Of a DNA stretch of 49,130 bases, positions 24,084-32,206 are shown in pieces; position 1 is the stretch's first letter; every line of letters begins with the position of its first letter. The notes below the pieces were generated by a model. It was given only the letters and a program-made list of their open reading frames with translations, searched no databases and was not told the DNA's origin. A program made the translations under genes and the position numbers. The stretch comes from Streptomyces mangrovisoli (GTDB lineage Bacteria > Actinomycetota > Actinomycetes > Streptomycetales > Streptomycetaceae): positions 1 to 49,130 of the forward strand of contig NZ_LAVA02000151.1 in NCBI RefSeq assembly GCF_000974985.2. Direction: 5' to 3'.

Positions 24084-25306
24084 GGGCCCCCGAGAGCGAC
24101 CGCGGCCGCATCGCGCTCCTGCTGGTCCTGGCCGGCGCGGTGACCGTGTTCACCGCCACCGTGCCGCTGCTGCGCGACTGGTTCGACCTGCGCGTGTACT
24201 ACGGCACCGTGCACACGTGGCTCCACCACGGGGGCCGCATCTACGACTACCACGTGCCCGGCACGGCGTACGGCTTCACCTATCCGCCGTTCGCGGCCGT
24301 CGCGATGGCGCCGATGGCCCTCGTCGGACTGCACACCGCGATCGTCCTCGCGCTGCTGCTGAACCTGGCCGCGCTGGCCGCCGTGCTCCGGCTGCTCGCC
24401 GGGCCGGACGCGCGCCGGATCGGCTGGTACGGCTGGGCCCTGACGCTGTGCGGGCTGGCCCTGTTCGAGCCGCTGCGCGACACCTTCAGCTTCGGCCAGG
24501 TCAACCTGGTGCTGCTCGCCCTGGTGCTGGCCGACGGGCATCTGCTCGCGACCGGCCGTGACCGCCGGGCGGGCGCCGGGATCGGGCTCGCCGCCGCCGT
24601 CAAGCTCACCCCCGCCCTCTTCATCGGCCTGCTGCTGCTCGCGGGCCGCCGACGCGCGGCGGCGGTCGCGACGGCCGTGGCGGTGGGCGCGACGGGGCTC
24701 GCGTACGCGGTCGCCCCGGACGCCTCCCGCTACTACTGGACCGAGGCCCTGTGGGACACGAGCCGGGTCGGCCGCCTGGACTACGTCTCCAACCAGTCCG
24801 TGCAGGGCGTCCTCGCCCGGCTGGGCGTCACGGACCGGCCGGCCTGGGCGATGGCCGCCGTGATCGTGCTCGCCGTGTGGGCCTGGCGGTCCCGCCGCGC
24901 GCTGGCCGCGGGGGACTGGCCGGCCGCCGTCGCCCTCACCGGGCTGACGGCGTGTCTGGTCAGCCCGATCACCTGGGTGCACCATCTGGTCTGGCTGCTG
25001 CCGTCGTTCGTGGTGCTGGTGCGCACCGGGCACGCGCGGGTGGCGGGCGCCCTCTACGCCGTGATGTGCACCAGCGTGGTGTGGCTGTGGTTCCACGACG
25101 CGTCCGGCGTCGACGGGTTCCTCGGCAGCAACCTCTACACCTGGATCACGCTGGGGCTGCTGTTCGGGCTGCCGGTCGGTCAGCCGCGCGCGGCACGGCC
25201 GTTCCTGACGCGCAGCGCCCAGGCGACCGCGGCCGCGCCCAGTACCGCGGCGGCGGCGATGGCACCGGCCACCGGCCACCCGGACCCGCCCCCGGCGGCG
25301 TCCTGA
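24080..25306 (+). CDS. GT87-family (GT-C) mannosyltransferase
   Basis: 408 residues, about ten membrane helices. The first external loop has WFDLRVYYGTVHTWLHHGGRIYDYH, with the Asp-Arg-Tyr pattern of DUF2029/GT87 alpha-mannosyltransferases such as PimE and Rv2181; GFTYPPFAAVAMAP follows. It uses polyprenyl-phosphomannose outside the membrane. The 4-base overlap with the MptB-like gene points to the same glycan pathway. Its last 42 codons lie antisense to the carboxypeptidase gene and encode a low-complexity Ala/Pro tail. Confidence 0.78.
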   Translation: MRAPESDRGRIALLLVLAGAVTVFTATVPLLRDWFDLRVYYGTVHTWLHHGGRIYDYHVPGTAYGFTYPPFAAVAMAPMALVGLHTAIVLALLLNLAALAAVLRLLAGPDARRIGWYGWALTLCGLALFEPLRDTFSFGQVNLVLLALVLADGHLLATGRDRRAGAGIGLAAAVKLTPALFIGLLLLAGRRRAAAVATAVAVGATGLAYAVAPDASRYYWTEALWDTSRVGRLDYVSNQSVQGVLARLGVTDRPAWAMAAVIVLAVWAWRSRRALAAGDWPAAVALTGLTACLVSPITWVHHLVWLLPSFVVLVRTGHARVAGALYAVMCTSVVWLWFHDASGVDGFLGSNLYTWITLGLLFGLPVGQPRAARPFLTRSAQATAAAPSTAAAAMAPATGHPDPPPAAS

Positions 25307-26439
25307 ACCTCGGCGGCGGCCTGCGGGCCCCGGGCGCCCCGCGCGTCGGGCGAGGACGGCGCGGCCACCGGCCGGCCCGCCGGGCCCGCCTGCGGGTCGA
25401 GCGTGTGCGGTCGTACGGCCGTTGCCCGGGGCCGCAGGGCGTCGAGCGAGCCCACGGGGTCGACGTGTCCGGCGGCGGCGAACCCCCAGTCGAGCAGCTC
25501 CCGTGCCTCCTCGTACACCGTGAACCCGCCGCCGGCCTGCGGATTCATGACCGTGACGACGAGGGTGCGGCCTCCGCGGCGGGCCGCGGCCACCAGGGTG
25601 TTGCCCGCGTTGGTGGTGTAGCCGTTCTTGACCCCGATCAGACCCGGGTACGGCTCCACGCCGTTGGCGCCGGTGAGCAGCCGGTTGGTGTTCTGGATGC
25701 CGTACGTCGAGGTGCCGTAGCCGGGGAACCACGCGTCGGCCGTGGCGCAGTAGCGGGCGAAGTCGGCGTTGTGCAGCCCGGCCCGGCCGAACACGGCGAG
25801 GTCGTAGGCGGAGGAGACCTGGCCGGGCTCGTCGTAGCCGTCGGGGGTGACCACATGGGTGTCGAGGGCACCGAGGGCGCGGGCCTTGGCCTGCATCTCG
25901 GTCGTCGTCGCGTCGATGCCGCCGTTCATCGCGGCGAGCACGTGCACGGCGTCGTTGCCCGAGCTGAGGAAGACCCCGCGCCAGAGGTCGGAGACCTTGT
26001 AGGTGAGCCCCTCGGCGATGCCGACGAGGCTGCTGCCCTCCCCGAGGCCCTCCAGTTCCTGGTCGGTGACCGTGTGCCGCAGGCCCGCGGGCAGTCCCGG
26101 GAGCACGGTGAGGGCGAAGAGGGTCTTCAGCGTGCTGGCGGGCGGCAGTTGCCGGTGTGCCTCGGAGGCGGCGAGCACGTCACCGCTGTCGGCGTCGGCG
26201 ACCAGCCAGGACAGCGCGGAGACGTCCGGTACCGAGGGGGCGCCGTCGTGGCGCCGGACCTGGGTGCCGTGTCGCTCCAGGAGCGAGGGCTGCGGCAGCT
26301 GCGCCGCCCTGGCCCGGGACGACGGGGACGCGCCGGGGCCGGTGCGGGCGGCCGCCGTGGCCGGCGTGAGGGCGAGGGTGCCTGCCAGGCAGAGGGAACA
26401 GGCCGACATAACGGTTCGAGCCGAGAATCCGATAGTCAT
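25180..26439 (-). CDS. D-alanyl-D-alanine carboxypeptidase (S11, low-molecular-weight PBP)
   Basis: 419 residues. A signal peptide (about 1-32) leads into an S11 domain with Ser102-x-x-Lys105 (PASTLKTL), Ser160-Gly-Asn162 and a third box Lys271-Asn-Gly273 where KTG is usual. A Pro/Ala-rich linker and one C-terminal membrane helix (about 392-412) anchor it outside the cell, where it trims peptidoglycan stem peptides. TTG 26448 in frame is a less likely start. The tail, including part of the anchor, is antisense to the end of the GT87 gene (127-base overlap). Confidence 0.9.
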   Translation of the reverse strand: MTIGFSARTVMSACSLCLAGTLALTPATAAARTGPGASPSSRARAAQLPQPSLLERHGTQVRRHDGAPSVPDVSALSWLVADADSGDVLAASEAHRQLPPASTLKTLFALTVLPGLPAGLRHTVTDQELEGLGEGSSLVGIAEGLTYKVSDLWRGVFLSSGNDAVHVLAAMNGGIDATTTEMQAKARALGALDTHVVTPDGYDEPGQVSSAYDLAVFGRAGLHNADFARYCATADAWFPGYGTSTYGIQNTNRLLTGANGVEPYPGLIGVKNGYTTNAGNTLVAAARRGGRTLVVTVMNPQAGGGFTVYEEARELLDWGFAAAGHVDPVGSLDALRPRATAVRPHTLDPQAGPAGRPVAAPSSPDARGARGPQAAAEVQDAAGGGSGWPVAGAIAAAAVLGAAAVAWALRVRNGRAARG

Positions 26440-26553
26440 ACAAATCAACGTAGGAAGGCCCGCGCCGTCCGTGGCGATGCCGGGCCGGACCGGGCCCCGG
26501 GAGCACCCGGATGCCGCAGCGGGGCGCGGGGCGGGCCCGTCCCCGCCGGACGG

Positions 26554-27696
26554 TCATCCGGCCGGGAGCGTCGGCTGGATCCGGCGCAGGAAGGCCGCGT
26601 TGTCGGGGGTGTCCCGCATCCGCTCCAGCAGGGTCTCGACGCCGCCCTGGCCGTCGCGCGTCTGGAGCACCCGTCGCAGTCCGCGCACGGTGGTCAACTC
26701 GGCCGGAGGCAGAAGGAGTTCCTCGCGGCGGGTGCCGGAGGGGCCGATGTCCACGGCGGGGAAGACGCGGCGGGAGGCGAGGTCGCGGCTGAGCCGGAGC
26801 TCCATGTTGCCGGTGCTCTTCAGCTCCTCGAAGAAGTAGTCGTCGGCGCGGGAGCCGGTCTCGACCAGCGCGGTGGCGAGGATGGTGAGCGAACCGCCCT
26901 CCTCGGCGAGGCGCGCGGCGCCGAAGAACCGCTTGGGGCCGAGCAGCGCGGCCGCGTCCACACCACCGCTGAGGGTACGGCCGCCCGACGCGGCCGCGTT
27001 GTTGTGGGCCCGGCACAGCCGGGTGAGCGAGTCGAGCAGGACGACGACGTCCTCGCCGGCCTCGACCAGCCGCTTGGCGCGCTCGACGACCAGTTCGGCG
27101 AGGGCGATGTGCTGCTTGGGGCCGCGGTCGAAGGTGGAGGCGTACACCTCGCCGTGGACGGAGCGGCGCATCTCGGTGACCTCTTCGGGCCGTTCGTCCA
27201 GGAGCAGGACCATCAGCCGGGCCTCGGGATGGTTGCCGGCGACCGCGGCCGCGATCTGCTGGAGCAGAACGGTCTTGCCGGTCTTCGGCGGGGCCACGAT
27301 CAGGCCGCGCTGGCCCTTGCCGACCGGGGCGAGCAGGTCCATCACGCGGCCGGTGAGGCCGGACGCGGGGTGTTCCAGACGGATGCGCTCGCGCGGGTGC
27401 AGGGGGGTGAGGTCGTGGAACCGGCGGCGGCCGCGCAGCTCGTCGGGGGTGCGGCCGTTGACGCGCGCCACGTCGGTGAGGGTGCGGCGGTCGCCGCGCG
27501 CGCCCTCGACGAGGTCGCCCTTGCGCAGGCCGTGCCGGCGCACGAGCGCGGCCGGGACCTGCGGGTCGGTGGGGGTGGCCAGGCAGTTCTCGGGGCGCAG
27601 GTACCCCTTGCCGTTCGCGTCGATGTCGAGGACACCGGTCACGAGCTGCGCCGAGGGCTGCTGCCGTACAGGAGGGTGTTCGAGTGTGGTGGTCAT
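26554..27696 (-). CDS. Second, short transcription termination factor Rho
   Basis: 380 residues, near E. coli Rho size and lacking the long charged N-terminal insertion of the main actinobacterial Rho. The OB-fold RNA site begins GVLDIDANGKGYLRPE (21-36). Walker A is APPKTGKT (135-142; usual APPKAGKT), the catalytic Glu is in LLLDERPEEVT, Walker B is VVVLLDSLTRL, and the Q-loop GGRTLSGGVDAAALLGPKRFFGAAR and R-loop regions are intact. It should be an active RNA helicase. AGGA precedes ATG 27696. Its special role, next to no obvious partner, is unknown. Confidence 0.88.
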   Translation of the reverse strand: MTTTLEHPPVRQQPSAQLVTGVLDIDANGKGYLRPENCLATPTDPQVPAALVRRHGLRKGDLVEGARGDRRTLTDVARVNGRTPDELRGRRRFHDLTPLHPRERIRLEHPASGLTGRVMDLLAPVGKGQRGLIVAPPKTGKTVLLQQIAAAVAGNHPEARLMVLLLDERPEEVTEMRRSVHGEVYASTFDRGPKQHIALAELVVERAKRLVEAGEDVVVLLDSLTRLCRAHNNAAASGGRTLSGGVDAAALLGPKRFFGAARLAEEGGSLTILATALVETGSRADDYFFEELKSTGNMELRLSRDLASRRVFPAVDIGPSGTRREELLLPPAELTTVRGLRRVLQTRDGQGGVETLLERMRDTPDNAAFLRRIQPTLPAG

Positions 27697-27782
27697 GGTG
27701 TGGGTGTCCTTTCACGGACCGATGGCATGGGACATGCGAAGGGAGGGGGTGAGGTCGCGCGGGGAGGGCCGTCGGGGCGCCT

Positions 27783-27896
27783 CGGGCGACGGGAAACAGC
27801 ACCTCGGGTACGGCGGACGTCCGAGCCGTCGAGGTGGTGCTGGAGAAGCTGATCGCCGCACGTCCGGACGACGGGCTGATCAGCGGTGGAGGGTGA
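27783..27896 (+). pseudogene. Probable inositol-monophosphatase-family gene fragment
   Basis: In the space upstream of the rho-like gene, plus-strand codons ending at TGA 27894-27896 read ADVRAVEVVLEKLIAARPDD then GLISGGG. This strongly resembles the inositol monophosphatase segment around RAVE..L...L....PDDGLLGEEGG, in which GEE carries metal ligands; here it is SGG and the frame stops at once. No start codon or further domain was found on either side. I read it as a decayed remnant; chance similarity is possible. Confidence 0.35.
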
Positions 27897-27995
27897 TACC
27901 GGCACCGGCGCCCTCAAGCGGGGCGTGCACAGGTGCTGTTCGCACTGTAGCACCCGGTGCAGGGTACGGGGGAGGAGGCGGGCTCGCCGTCGTGC

Positions 27996-28829
27996 TCACC
28001 GGGTGGCGAGCAGTCCGTAGAGCAGCGGGATCCGCGGCTGTGGCAGGCGCCACCAGCCGGACGCGGTGCGCTCCATCCGGGGCCAGCGCGGCCAGGGCAG
28101 CTCGTCGTGCTCGCGGAGTCGCCTGACGGTCAGTCCCGCACCGGTCAACGCGTTGACGACCTCGTCTATTCCGTGCATCCACTCGTAACTGTCCGTGGCG
28201 CCCTCGACGGCTGGTCCGTCCGTGTACGTGTGCGTGGCGTCCCGGCGCACGGGCCCGCCGCCGCCCAGGTAGTCGTGGCGCAGCTGCAGTTCGGGGCCCT
28301 CGCCCGAAGCGGGCTTCGGACCCAGCGAGTTGAGCAGCGGATGGAACTCGGTCAGGCACAACCGGCCGCCGGGACGCAGCAGTTCGGCCACGACGGTTGC
28401 CCAGCGGTCCAGGTCGGGCAGGTAGCACAGGGCGCCCTTGCCGGTGTGCACGACGTCGAACCGCCGCCCGCCCAGCGCCTGGACGGCGTCGTAGACGTTC
28501 GCCTCCACGTAGGTGACGTCCGCGCCCGCCCGGGCCGCGATCTCGCGGGCGGCGGCGACGGACGCGGCGGAGAAGTCGAGCCCGACGGCGCGGGCGCCGC
28601 GCCGTGCGAGGGCGATGGTCTCGGTGCCGAGGTGGCACTGGAGGTGCACCAGGTCGCGCCCGGTGAGGTCGCCGAGGTCCGCCCACTCGAAGGGCGCGAA
28701 CCAGCGCTCGGGGTCGAGGTCCTGGTCGAGGCCGTAGAACCTGCTGGCCACGTGGACGGGGGTGCGGGCGTCCCAGTTCGCCTGGTTGGCCCGCATGAGC
28801 CGGGCCGCCGGATCGGCGTCGGTGGTCAT
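27996..28829 (-). CDS. SAM-dependent methyltransferase
   Basis: 277 residues with a class I methyltransferase fold: motif I VHLQCHLGTETIALARRGA (about 61-79; Cys-His-Leu-Gly replaces the commoner CGTG), acidic motif II VGLDFSAASV and motif IV FDVVHTGKGALCYLPDLDRW, then RPGGRLCLTEFHPLL. The FHPLL and DSYEWMHGIDEVV parts are typical of a subgroup found widely in actinobacteria whose substrate is not known. ATG 28829 follows a long intergenic space shared with the hydrolase. Confidence 0.8.
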   Translation of the reverse strand: MTTDADPAARLMRANQANWDARTPVHVASRFYGLDQDLDPERWFAPFEWADLGDLTGRDLVHLQCHLGTETIALARRGARAVGLDFSAASVAAAREIAARAGADVTYVEANVYDAVQALGGRRFDVVHTGKGALCYLPDLDRWATVVAELLRPGGRLCLTEFHPLLNSLGPKPASGEGPELQLRHDYLGGGGPVRRDATHTYTDGPAVEGATDSYEWMHGIDEVVNALTGAGLTVRRLREHDELPWPRWPRMERTASGWWRLPQPRIPLLYGLLATR

Positions 28830-28891
28830 GGCCCCATCCAACCGTGCGGGCGGCCGCCGGGCGTGGAGAACCGCCGAGTGTGCGGTGATCC

Positions 28892-28950
28892 CGCTATTCC
28901 CATCTCGATAGATGCATCTTTCTTGATGTATCTCGATCGATGGGATAGCG
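28892..28950. promoter_or_regulatory. AT-richer dyad/direct-repeat element between divergent genes
   Basis: CGCTATTCCCATC on the left and GATGGGATAGCG on the right are inverted, and inside them ATCTCGATAGATG (28902-28914) and ATCTCGATCGATG (28930-28942) are direct repeats that are each partly palindromic. The region lies between the methyltransferase and the hydrolase and includes TTGATG at 28923-28928 with GATAGC about 16 bases on. It looks like a multi-site operator (PadR- or GntR-type patterns are similar) over divergent promoters; no matching regulator is adjacent. Confidence 0.6.
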
Positions 28951-29021
28951 TGAGGCGCGTCGGACCGGGCTTCCCGAAAGGGCCGCGAGAGCCGGCGCCC
29001 GGCCGTTACGACCGCATCCCC

Positions 29022-29059
29022 GTCCGTGTCCTGTGTCCGTGTCCGTGTCCTGTGTCCGA
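29022..29059. repeat. 19-base tandem duplication
   Basis: Two head-to-tail copies of GTCCGTGTCCTGTGTCCGW (29022-29040, 29041-29059) in the hydrolase leader; the second copy runs straight into its GAGGAG ribosome site. Confidence 0.85.
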
Positions 29060-29069
29060 GGAGTCCGCC

Positions 29070-29924
29070 ATGCCCGCCGCCACCCACACCGCCACGCTCC
29101 AGGTCCCCGGCGCCACGCTCTACTACGAGGTGCGCGGCAGCGGACCGCTGCTGCTCGTCTCGCAGAGCGGGGAGGGCGACGCCAACCGCAGCGACGCGAT
29201 GACCGACCGGCTCGTGGCCACCCACACCGTGGTCACCTACGACCGGCGGGGACTGGCCCGCAGCGTGCTGGACCAACCCGGCCGCGGCGCGACCCTCGAC
29301 GAGCACGTGGACGACGCCGCCCGCCTGCTCGCCGAGGCCGGCTCGCTCACCGGACGCGCCGGTGAGCCCGCGGCGATGCTCGGCTGCAGCATGGGCGCGG
29401 TGATCGGCCTGCGCCTCGCGCAGCGGCACCCCGAGCGGCTGCACACCCTCGTGGCCCACGAGCCCGCCATCCCCGGCCTGCTCCCCGAGCCCGAACGGGA
29501 CCGCACACGCGCCGAGTTGGACGAGATGCGGACCGTCTTCCAGCGGGACGGCTGGCTCGCCGGGGTGCGCCGGATCGGTGAGCTGCTCGGCATCGACCCG
29601 GCCCGGCAGGAGACCGAACCGGGCGCCCGGCTCGCCCCGTTGGACGCCTCGCGCGAACCCGGATTCACCTTCTTCGTCCTCTACGACGCCTGGACCATGC
29701 GCTGCGCCGACCTGACCGGCGCGGAACTGCGCGCCCTGCGCGAGGGGCCCGTGCGGATCGTGCCGGCGGCCGGCCGCAGCACCCCGCGGACGGTCTTCGA
29801 CTACCGCTGCGCCGAGGAACTCGGCCGCGGAATCGGCGCCGGACTGGTCCACTTCCCCGGCGGCCACAACGGCAACATCACCCACCCCGCCGGCTTCGCC
29901 GAGGTGCTGCGCGGACTGCTGTGA
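29070..29924 (+). CDS. Alpha/beta-hydrolase
   Basis: 284 residues of alpha/beta-hydrolase fold: oxyanion region LLLVSQSGEGD, nucleophile elbow GCSMGA (Ser near 109), and His in PGGHNGN (near 270). Ordinary members carry HG before the oxyanion loop; here it is VSQSGEG, as in a Streptomyces subgroup of unknown substrate. The ATG follows GAGGAG after a 19-base tandem duplication. The P450 gene begins 124 bases downstream in the same direction; cotranscription is possible. Confidence 0.82.
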   Translation: MPAATHTATLQVPGATLYYEVRGSGPLLLVSQSGEGDANRSDAMTDRLVATHTVVTYDRRGLARSVLDQPGRGATLDEHVDDAARLLAEAGSLTGRAGEPAAMLGCSMGAVIGLRLAQRHPERLHTLVAHEPAIPGLLPEPERDRTRAELDEMRTVFQRDGWLAGVRRIGELLGIDPARQETEPGARLAPLDASREPGFTFFVLYDAWTMRCADLTGAELRALREGPVRIVPAAGRSTPRTVFDYRCAEELGRGIGAGLVHFPGGHNGNITHPAGFAEVLRGLL

Positions 29925-30048
29925 CCGGTCCGCGGCGCCCCGCGCCCGATCGGTACGGCGGGCCCCGTGGTGCGCCGAGTGCGGGCGGCGGCACAATCGG
30001 GCGGCGGGGGCCGCCGCCCCCGCCGCCCGCCCCGAACCGGAGGACTCC

Positions 30049-31293
30049 GTGGAGCCGTCGACCGCCGCACCGCACCGCATCGACCCCGCGGGCGGCTGCC
30101 CGCACGCGGCCAACGCCCGGCTCCTCGCCCGCGGCACGGCGGCGCGGGTGCTGCTGCCCGGCGAGATCGAGGGCGCGGTGGTGCTCGGGCACGAGGACCT
30201 CAAGGAGTTCCTCGCGCACCCCGACGTCGCGAAGGACGCACGGCACTTCACGGCGCTCCAGGAAGGCCGCATACCGGTCGGCTGGCCGCTCGCGACCTTC
30301 GCGACCGTGCGCGGCATGACCACCGCCGACGGCGACGACCACCGGCGGCTGCGGTCCCTGGTGAGCCGGGCGTTCACCGTCCGCCGGGTGGAGGAACTGC
30401 GGCCGCGCATCGAGGAGTTGACCGACTCGCTGCTCGACGGACTGGCCGCGGCCGCCGCCGCGGACGGCGGAGCGGCCGATCTGCGACGGCACTTCGCGCT
30501 CCCGCTGCCGATGGGCGTGATCAGCGAACTGCTCGGCGTGGACGCGGAATTGCGGGACCGGCTGCACCACCTCACCAGTCAGGTCGTGGCCACCGACATC
30601 AGCCCCGAGGACGCCGTCGCCGCCAACCGCGAACTGGTCGAGGTCCTCGCCGCGGTCGCCGCGGCCAAGGCCGAACACCCCGGTGACGACCTCACCAGCG
30701 CGCTGATCGCCGCCCGGGACGAGGACGGCGACCGGCTCCGCCACGACGAGCTGATCGGCACCCTCATCCTCATGATCATCGCCGGGCACGAGACGACGCT
30801 GAACCTGGTCACCAACGCCGTACGCGCCCTGTGCGCCCACCGCGACCAGCTCGCCCTGGTCCGGCAGGGACGGGCGAGCTGGGACGACGTCGTGGAGGAG
30901 ACCCTGCGCTTCGACGCCCCGGTCAGCTATTTCCCCTTCCGCTACCCGGTGCGGGACCTGACCGTGGGCACCACCCTGATCCCGCGCGGCACCCCCGTCC
31001 TCGCCGGCTACTCGGCCGCGGGCCGGGACCGCGCCGCGCACGGCCCCGACGCCGACCGGTTCGACGTCACCCGGCCGCGCCGTCCCGACGCCGTGCGCAC
31101 CCTGTCGCTCGGCCACGGCCCGCACTACTGCCTGGGCGCGCCGCTGGCCCGGCTGGAGGCGGGCATCGCGCTGGGGCGCCTGTTCACCCGGTTCCCCGAC
31201 CTCCGGCTCGCCGTCGCCGAGGAGCACCTCACGCGCCCCGCAAGCTTCGTGGGCAACAGCGTGCGGGTCCTCCCGGTGCGTTTGGCGGCCTGA
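30049..31293 (+). CDS. Cytochrome P450
   Basis: 414 residues, a soluble bacterial class I P450. The I-helix oxygen motif AGHETT is at 245-250, the K-helix ExxR at Glu284-Arg287, and the haem loop LGHGPHYCLG has the ligand Cys361; the usual first Phe is Leu. A second Cys/His-rich piece (GGCPHAANARLL) near 15-26 is family-typical. No ferredoxin gene is adjacent, so it must borrow electron partners. GTG start at 30049 with a GGAGGA site just before. Substrate unknown. Confidence 0.92.
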   Translation: MEPSTAAPHRIDPAGGCPHAANARLLARGTAARVLLPGEIEGAVVLGHEDLKEFLAHPDVAKDARHFTALQEGRIPVGWPLATFATVRGMTTADGDDHRRLRSLVSRAFTVRRVEELRPRIEELTDSLLDGLAAAAAADGGAADLRRHFALPLPMGVISELLGVDAELRDRLHHLTSQVVATDISPEDAVAANRELVEVLAAVAAAKAEHPGDDLTSALIAARDEDGDRLRHDELIGTLILMIIAGHETTLNLVTNAVRALCAHRDQLALVRQGRASWDDVVEETLRFDAPVSYFPFRYPVRDLTVGTTLIPRGTPVLAGYSAAGRDRAAHGPDADRFDVTRPRRPDAVRTLSLGHGPHYCLGAPLARLEAGIALGRLFTRFPDLRLAVAEEHLTRPASFVGNSVRVLPVRLAA

Positions 31294-31355
31294 GAGCTCC
31301 GAACAGCCGTATACCTGCCATACGAACGCCCGATGGCCCCCCTCTGACGCATTTC

Positions 31356-31384
31356 TTGTTCCGGCTCATCGCCCTTCCTACGCT
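31356..31384 (+). promoter_or_regulatory. Candidate promoter of the SDR-VOC-MFS operon
   Basis: TTGTTC (31356-31361) and TACGCT (31379-31384) are 17 bases apart. Upstream, CGTAT (31308-31312) and ATACG (31320-31324) form a short dyad that could be an operator. Confidence 0.45.
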
Positions 31385-31429
31385 GCCACCACCGCACCAC
31401 GGCGGCAACGGACAAGGGACTTGGCAATC

Positions 31430-32200
31430 ATGGGCCGACTGGCCGGGAAAATCGCTTTCATCAGTGGGACAGGAGCCGGAATAGGCCGGGCCGCGGCGCA
31501 GATATTCGCGGCGGAGGGCGCCCTCGTATTCGGTTGCGACCTCGACGAGAAGAGCGCGGCCCGGACCGTCGAACTCGTCGAGGAGGCGGGCGGGACCATG
31601 CGGTCCCTCGCGCCCGTGGACCTGTCCACCGAGGAGGGCGCCCGCGCGTGGATCGACGCGGGTGTCGCGGAGTTCGGCGGGGTGGACGTCCTCTACAACA
31701 ACGCCTCCGCCCTGCGCAACGGCCCGTTCGCGTCGCAGCCCGCCGACGACTGGTACTTCACCATCAGGAACGAGCTGGACATCCCGTACTTCTGCACGCG
31801 GGCCGCCTGGCCGCACCTGATCGCGCGCGGCGGCGGAGTGGTGCTCAACGTCGCCTCGGTGGCCGCCGTGCGCGGGGCGCCGTTCCTGCCGATGGTGCCG
31901 CACGGCGCCGCCAAGGGCGGGGTGCTCGCGATGAGCAAGCACCTGTGCGCCGCCGGCGCCCCGCACCGCATCCGCGTCAACACCATCGCCCCCGGCATGA
32001 CCCGCACGGCCGCGACGGCGCCGTTCCTCGACGACCCGGACGGCCCCCGCGCCCACCTGGAGGCGCGCATCCCCGTCGGGCGGGTCGCCGAACCCGAGGA
32101 CATCGCCCGGGTCGCCGCGTTCCTCTGCTCCGACGAGGCCGCGTTCGTCAACGGCGCCAACCTCATGGTCGACGGCGGCGACAGCGCGATGGCGGGCTGA
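31430..32200 (+). CDS. Short-chain dehydrogenase-like protein with His in place of the catalytic Tyr
   Basis: 256 residues. The NAD(P)-binding motif SGTGAGIG (12-19), the NNAS block (90-93) and the acidic residue Asp37 after strand 2, which favours NAD(H), are clear. Ser143 is in VASV, but the YxxxK motif reads His158-Gly-Ala-Ala-Lys162, so the usual proton donor is missing. The C-terminal RVNTIAPGMTRTA and GANLMVDGG are normal. It may use another acid, catalyse a non-redox step, or be a binding protein. AAGGGA lies at 31414-31419; the next gene starts 7 bases after the stop. Confidence 0.85.
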   Translation: MGRLAGKIAFISGTGAGIGRAAAQIFAAEGALVFGCDLDEKSAARTVELVEEAGGTMRSLAPVDLSTEEGARAWIDAGVAEFGGVDVLYNNASALRNGPFASQPADDWYFTIRNELDIPYFCTRAAWPHLIARGGGVVLNVASVAAVRGAPFLPMVPHGAAKGGVLAMSKHLCAAGAPHRIRVNTIAPGMTRTAATAPFLDDPDGPRAHLEARIPVGRVAEPEDIARVAAFLCSDEAAFVNGANLMVDGGDSAMAG

Positions 32201-32206
32201 GCGCGC

